From positions 4,156,001 to 4,216,000 of the forward strand of contig NC_092566.1 of NCBI RefSeq assembly GCF_037975245.1: a DNA stretch of 60,000 nucleotides. The letters run 5' to 3'. Made by a program: the position numbers and the translations under genes. Each line of letters opens with the position of its first letter. Within the stretch, counting starts at the first letter, position 1. Positions 53,820 through 60,000 of this stretch are shown here, one piece after another. The notes under the pieces were generated by a model. The model had not been told where the DNA came from. It did not search any database and worked only from the letters and a program-made list of their open reading frames with translations. Source of the DNA: Apostichopus japonicus. Lineage: Eukaryota > Echinodermata > Holothuroidea > Aspidochirotida > Stichopodidae.

Positions 53820-54990
53820 TAAGTTGTGGAATATTGGGGGTATTCTGTGTGGATGGTGTGGAGTCATTGCAATAGTTTATATCCTCTTTGGAATTTTATG
53901 GGGATTATCTCTCTTGGCATTAAGTAGACAAGTTTTAATTGTTACCAGATGGGGCTGCTCCTATGGATAGGCATGTGGTATCAGGATTATCCTGGGATTG
54001 TGATGGAATGATGTAACACAAGTGATATTTTCTAGGGATAATCATGTGATCTCATTCATCTATGTAAAGGAGAACAATTGTTTGGGGATAGTGGGAATGC
54101 ACTTTAGTATTTGGGTAATATGTCTTTTAAAAATTATGTTCTAAGGTAAAGTACACAACTTGTATAGATGTGTTATTTCCATGTATTGTTATGGGATTAT
54201 AAAGTGTGTTACTTGAGTGGGACAGGGCAGAAAAAAAAAGTTTCTATTCTATGAAAACAATCTTATTATCCCCTGTAGGACCTCTCGCGAGGTCGACCAG
54301 CGGTTAAACTACTTTTGATTTGATTTGACAGACAGTCTACTCTGGTTGCTGTTGGAAGGAACATCTTGATGGTAGGCTTCAGGGTCACGTAACCTCAAGA
54401 TTGTATGAAGTCTCTAGTTCTATGTACTCAACCTTACTGTAAGAAGTGTTGTATTAAAAATATCTGGATTAACTGTACAACTACCTCTCTGGATTTATTT
54501 TGTGTATGTCTTCGTTCTCTGGCCAATTAAAATACAACATCTTAGAATCAAGAATCCTAAACAGGCTGGCCCACACTACACAAAGAGGAAAGTGTTACAA
54601 TTTTCAAATTGCATCACTATTTGTACGAAATGTATGTCAAAAGTTTCAGGCCGAATGTAATTCAGTTACTCCCGTAAATAGACAACATGAAGACAACAAG
54701 AAGTAGCATACCAAGGGTATGGATTACACACATACAGTAGCAGATGAGCCATTACTGTAGATCACTATTTGAATGATACATGGGGTCATAGATCACAGAT
54801 GTTTACCATAAACAACCAAAGCTGGATGCACATGTCATGTATACAGGCACTTGTATGCAACAGGTAAAACTGTACAATGAAACTACTGTACATATAGTAG
54901 AATCGGCTGCACACAAAGCAATGTGCAGTGTGTATATTACTACTTTTACAATGAAACAGAAACTACAGTAGTTTATATTCAGCAATGTAC
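53820..54990. other. non-coding stretch
   Basis: Includes a GC-richer CTCTCGCGAGGTCGACCAGC palindromic patch (54,282-54,301; CTCGCGAG). No gene or named repeat found. Confidence 0.4.
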
Positions 54991-54993
54991 AAT

Positions 54994-55232
54994 ATGTATG
55001 TATGTATTTTAGATCCTCCTGCAAGCAGGAACTCGCGAAGAAGCCTCATTGGCTTATCAAAGCCGCAAGCTGACCGAAGTCAGTCTCTTACATTCATATT
55101 TAACGTCCATGATTATGAATTGTTAATTGTCAACAACTCTGTATCTGGACGACATACAATAATCTGGGAGTGACTCGAACCGGGGACCTTATGATTGAAA
55201 GGCACCGGCATTAACCACTCAGCTAACACTCC
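54994..55232 (-). repeat. tRNA-derived SINE (family A), copy 3
   Basis: Close to the copy at 10.9 kb: tail TATGTATGTATGTAT, body AAGCTGACCGAAGTCAGTCT, B box TGACTCGAACCGGGG (inverse sense) and A box region ACCACTCAGCTAACACTCC. Well preserved. Confidence 0.88.
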
Positions 55233-55774
55233 AAAATATGATTGATATTCTATGAAAATGTGATACTTTTGGGATTCAAGGATTTCACAATTGTTTTTTG
55301 TAATTCTGACATAAAACTACTTAGCCATAGAATACAGAGTAAAGAACTCTTCTATTTTAGAGTGGATGCCGGGAGAGAGTGACTTTTTAAAGCTTCAGTC
55401 TAACGAAAAGATAATGAGGATGATTAGGAAAACAATTTATGTATTTTGTGCAAGTTTTGGCACTGATTCTTGATGTGAGCAACCCCAAGAAGACTTGCAA
55501 TTAGTGGCTGAAACATCAACAGATCTGTTACTAATCTGAATCCTGGTAATGGAAGCCAGACCTAAAGGAAGATCTGAGACAACATTATGTAAAAGTCTCC
55601 CAATATGAACTTGTTCCAGTAACCCGAACGATTGACCAATTATGACGGTAAAATTCGCTATCCTTGATAGAACGCAATTAACTGGCTCCCTTCTATGGAA
55701 GTATAGGAAGGACATGTCAGCTGACTTTTTGATGAGATGCAAAATGAAAAGAATCTAAACAATTGCCATTTTGT

Positions 55775-56205
55775 CAACCAATACCAAGTCATCAAAATTA
55801 CAAAATTCTGAAAATTGACATTTTTGCATGTTGCATTTACTCATTTGACTGTTTTGACGACATTATACAGTACCAAATCATCAGAGTGACAAAGATTTAA
55901 ACTTTGATGTCTTGTTCAGATGCATTAACTTGTCAAAATGACCAAAAATGAATCTGGTCAAAATGACCAAATATGAATCTGGCCAAAATGTTAGTTTCAA
56001 GATATTTGTCCTTTTGTTGAGTAAATTGCATGTTGCCAAAAACGTCAATTTTTCACAATTTGACGATTTGGCATTATGTAGTCAAAAAGTCAATTTTCGA
56101 CTTGTATTTTTGTATTTTTGTCATCATGACGTTGTGATGAATTTCTACAAAACATTAATTTGCAGATTTTGAAATTTTGATGATTTGGTAGACCAAACGA
56201 ATATT
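55775..56205. repeat. foldback (imperfect palindromic) repeat, about 430 bp
   Basis: The left arm begins ATACCAAGTCATCAAAATTA; the right arm in reverse complement reads CTACCAAATCATCAAAATTT. Further in, AAAATTGACATTTTTGCATG pairs by similarity with the complement of 56,025-56,060. The centre holds a 28-bp tandem (GGTCAAAATGACCAAA...GAATCT). A foldback MITE is plausible; no clear target duplication. Confidence 0.6.
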
Positions 56206-59200
56206 TGCACACCTTCTTTAAGAATTAAGAAAACATACTTTTGGTTACTTTCTAATTAGGGTGTGATTGTAATTACTGCAAATATGGGTTCATCGAGTGA
56301 CTGAATAACATGGAATGTGAGGAGGTAAACCATATGTGCCACACAGAATTTGTTTGTATTTGTTACAAAAATTGTCAGTTTTAAGGTTTCTTATGAAATG
56401 CATGACCATCTACAAGAAATACCAGTAGAATTTTGATTTTTCATCTGTTCTGTACTGAGATACTGGTAAAAATAAATTGGCAGTCCACTCAGAGATGATT
56501 TCACTATCACCCCAACAATTGGTTAAAAGCAAGCTGAAAAGGATCCCTGTGGTTTGCCTTGTAAAGATTCAGACCTAAATCAAATGCTAGGAAATTTGAG
56601 CATTAGTGGGAGGTACATTCCTCTTGCATTACAATAGGCAAGCACAGTTATTTGTCACTGTCAGCTGTTGTGATATCATATAATTATAGTTCTTTCTTCC
56701 TTTACTGCGAAAAGCCTTCTCTGATTTCCCTGCAAGAGGAATACAACATTTTTATCTGCATCAAATTTGCAAGATGGGTCCTTCGGCACTTCCTCCCCAC
56801 CCAGAACTGAAGAAATTTATACTCTTTGTAGTCTTGTTCTTTCCCTAAACCCTTTCCTGTTCTGAGCGAAATATTTAAATGTCACTTGAGAAATCCTCCT
56901 ACCCAGTGTCTCTTAAAAAGACTTGTGAAGAAGGTTGCGCCTGTATTCTGTTTTCTCCCTCCTTAACAGTGCAACAAAGCTCCTATCAGGTTCTGCCATA
57001 CCTAATTTCTGCCATGTTACAGCCTTTTTAGACAGGACTTTATCTTCAGATCTCCACCCCCTACCCCATCCCCTTCCCCCCCCCCAACCACCCAAATTAT
57101 TGGTCATGCCAGAGTATAGTGAATTTATGAGATTAACAAACAAGGTAGCAAGAGGGTCATAATAAACATGGATGGCTCTGTTTGTAGAGCTAGTTCCCTA
57201 TCTCCCTGCTAGCTCTAACTCTTCTGGGGTATATATGACCCTGTAATTGCCTCACAGCATGAACAATTAAAGTAATTATATGAAAAATAATAACAAATTA
57301 AAATTTTAATATATCATGCTCACTGTGTTTCTGGTTTTTATGTTTAACTTTATCCAAAGCGATTCTTCAATGTATGGGTTGCTGAAATTATGCGATTGCC
57401 AAAATTTTGTTCATGGACCCTGTCGCTTGTATTATTAATAATAACCAGTCGCATCATTGTTGCCCACTGCTTACACAAGATCAGCAATACTGTGATATCA
57501 CTTATAGTGAAGAATGGATACAGGGTATAAGCCTAGGCCTAACTTACCCTTGGTCTAAACAGACATTGTGAAGGTCTTCAATGTCCATTTTACATCATTC
57601 TATATTGCTCTAATTTAGACAACTTAGGCTAGTAGTGAGCCTACAGTAGGATTATAGGCTATGGCTGATCTCCCGTATTGATTCCGCGAAACTTTATAAA
57701 TTGCTCTATTTTTTAGACTTCGAAAAGTACTGTTGTCAACATGCAAATATGAGATCTTTTCTTTAATGTGCTCCTTCATACCTGAAAGTTTCAACCCATG
57801 GAGTATTACCAAACAAGGCGTTCTCTTCAGCGCACAAAACAGAAAAAGGCACATCTGAACCGGATGTTTTCAGTTGCGATGGTAAACTTGAAGTTGTATT
57901 GTAATCCTAAACTTGTCACAGGTCATCGGGTCAACGAACTTTACTCAGTTACGGAAGCCTATCAAACCTGTTTGTAAAGATAACAAAATGTTAAACTTCA
58001 CAAAATGTTCATGTGTTGCAAGATACATGTGGATCTATCGTTCGTTTATGTGCAATTGGGGATGTGTATCATTTGTTACCCGTTGGTAGTGTGCAACTCA
58101 TCATACCGCAGTGGAAATGCAACTGAAATGCATGTGGTAGGGCCCCTAACTTAGTTATAGGTACCGTACCGCACCACAATTAGAGTAGTGATCATCCGCT
58201 CGAAAGGTTAACCATTGTCAGAGAAAAGAGGTAAAAGTACCTAAGGTAAAGCTTGTTTAAGCATGTGATCAGTTACTGCCATTGTTTGTTCTGCCTTTAT
58301 ATGAAAGAGCATAATTTAAAGTACAGATGGTGTGCCAAAATAGGGAGGATCGAAGGTGATATAATAATAAACCATTTTAGAAAATCTTTGGTTAAATGTT
58401 GATATTACTCCGAGCGAGCAGATGGAAGGGTGGGGTTCAGTATGCTAAACTTGCTCATCTTCTAGCTCAAAATCTAAACGGTCATGACATGGTAGCTTGC
58501 AAGTGCCATGATAGGCCAAGATCTCAGCTATCATGTGGTGGGTAGGATATAACAGTTGGAAACTTCTACCTATGCTTTGGCAGGTCTTGAAAGTGACGAG
58601 TTTAGTGTGTAAGTAAATGGAACAATTAATTGTGGTGCGAGACCTAGCGCAGTGGAAATGCAACTGAAATACATGTGGTAGGGCCCCTAACTTATTTAAA
58701 AAATAAACAATGTCCAATATGCTATTATACAAAGTGAAACAACAATGAATGTTTGGAGTGAAGTGTGTGTGTGAGGGGGGGGGGGGGGTATTTCTTCATA
58801 TTTGAATGTGGATCCAATCATATCACTGTTGAGCTTACATAATTGATATCGAGTGACGGTGCACAATCAAGGATATGTGGCGCAACCCAAAATTCGGTTG
58901 CGAAAAATTCCCGGTGGGGTACAGGATATTTTCAAACAAGGTGCAAGGCCTTGTAGGTTTGGTCACTCTATGCGCTTGCCTTGTAGACTTCTACATTGTT
59001 CAATAAAGGTACAGGGTATTTTGATTTCCTCTGGACTTTTTGCTCCAGTCACGGATTCTCTGCGACCCTTTCAAATATTGAAAAAGTCTCAGTGAAATGC
59101 CAGTAGATTTCACAATTAAATCAGCCTACACTCTTGCACATACTATTCAGATATACGGACCCACGTTATATGCCTTAGGTTTAGACATCATATATCCACG

Positions 59201-60000
59201 TACCATGCACATTGCTCAATCCAGGTGTATGGCTAGATAGTACATATCAGTGTGGCTCCCCCCCCCCCCCCCCGAACCAACATTTCTCTCTGAACCTTAA
59301 GAAAATCATGATATAAAGATATCTTGCTCTAGGTTCTTCCCAGACATCAGTGAAGTTCACTATAAGAAAATTAAATGTCTCATAATCTGACTGATATGGG
59401 GTAGGCTACGGTAGGCTACATTTGAGATGAAAGTCTGATCACACATTATTAAACGACTAGCTTCGAAATCTTGGGATAATTAAAGTATAAATCTATAGCG
59501 TACCAAACTGTGTAACCATGGTAACGGCAGGATCCATTCAATATAGTATACACTGCAGGTGGTTAATATACCGTACAACATACAATGGATCGACGCTGTA
59601 ATATTTGATATATACTGCCATCAATATGTCAATTAAATCACTGGTTCATTACTTATTGATATGAAACGTTAAAGGAATAGTTCAGGTGTCATACATGTTT
59701 ATCTTATATGAAAGAAGACAATAAAAGAAACACAATGATGAAGAAACTGTTCAAATATCTTATTCCGTTATGGAGATATTCAAGTTTAAAGTTCTATCTG
59801 ATTGTGTAGAAACTGCTGAAATCAGACTAACTGTGATGTCACATCCTCACATTTCTGAAAAGTCTTTGTTATTTTATTAAAATGTTTTGTGAGATTTTAT
59901 GAATTACAACCAAAAGATATGTGATGTGGATCTCATATTTGTCAAGGGAAGTATCAGAGATTTAACATCTGAAGAATTTTTGATTATATTTTTTTTAGAT
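56206..60000. other. non-coding right end
   Basis: AT-rich sequence. A 50-bp direct repeat with GGAAATGCAACTGAAA and GGTAGGGCCCCTAACTTA occurs at about 58,110 and 58,652. G/C runs lie at 58,777-58,788 and 59,258-59,273, and a C-rich tract at about 57,055-57,085. A weak candidate exon is at 57,782-57,906 (see findings). No other structure recognised. Confidence 0.4.

Noticed and set aside
55437-55742. 101-codon minus-strand frame
   Set aside because: No domain is recognised and no exon signals or repeat homology were found.

Overview
The window looks like AT-rich genomic DNA from an animal: spliced exons, long introns, many (TA)n tracts, minisatellites and several families of eukaryotic transposons. 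The repertoire (a MARCH1/8-type gene, DIRS and Ty3/gypsy retrotransposons, tRNA-derived SINEs, TTAA-flanked MITEs, Penelope-like scraps) fits a marine invertebrate, possibly an echinoderm such as a sea cucumber. The species cannot be proved from the sequence alone.

Host gene. The left third (about 1-19,100) is a minus-strand gene for a membrane-associated RING-CH E3 ubiquitin ligase of the MARCH1/8 type. The RING-CH exon (1,388-1,014) is clear, with consensus splice sites. A likely first coding exon lies at 19,051-18,980. Both exons are in phase 0 and are separated by an intron of about 17.6 kb full of repeats. The transmembrane exons lie beyond the left edge.

Retrotransposon 1 (20,480-26,875, plus). 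This is a structurally complete Ty3/gypsy element with two 342-bp LTRs that I read as identical, a GTAGT target duplication, Gag with two zinc knuckles, and Pol with protease, RT, RNase H, integrase and a chromodomain-like tail. Gag and Pol share one frame and are separated by a single UAG in the tobamovirus-type leaky context CAA UAG CAA UUA. Stop-codon readthrough is therefore the likely route to Gag-Pol.

Retrotransposon 2 (27,856-34,723, minus). This is a decayed DIRS-type tyrosine-recombinase element. It has inverted terminal repeats with unequal tips and a 100-bp internal complementary region that joins the complements of both tips. Tyrosine recombinase and RNase H remnants are present. 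The RT was not found, and the interior carries two SINEs, GC-rich tandem repeats and a second tandem array. Related terminal-repeat fragments occur at about ten other places in the window.

Right part (34.7-60 kb). No convincing gene is seen. It holds a hAT MITE with a perfect 8-bp target duplication, a second copy of a Kolobok/T2-like MITE (the first copy is in the MARCH intron), tRNA-derived SINEs, a 53-bp hammerhead-like insertion between 16-bp direct repeats, a foldback repeat, five tandem arrays and (TA)n tracts. Two minisatellites 35 kb apart share a core. Low-confidence coding candidates lie at 37.6-38.0 kb and 57.8-57.9 kb.
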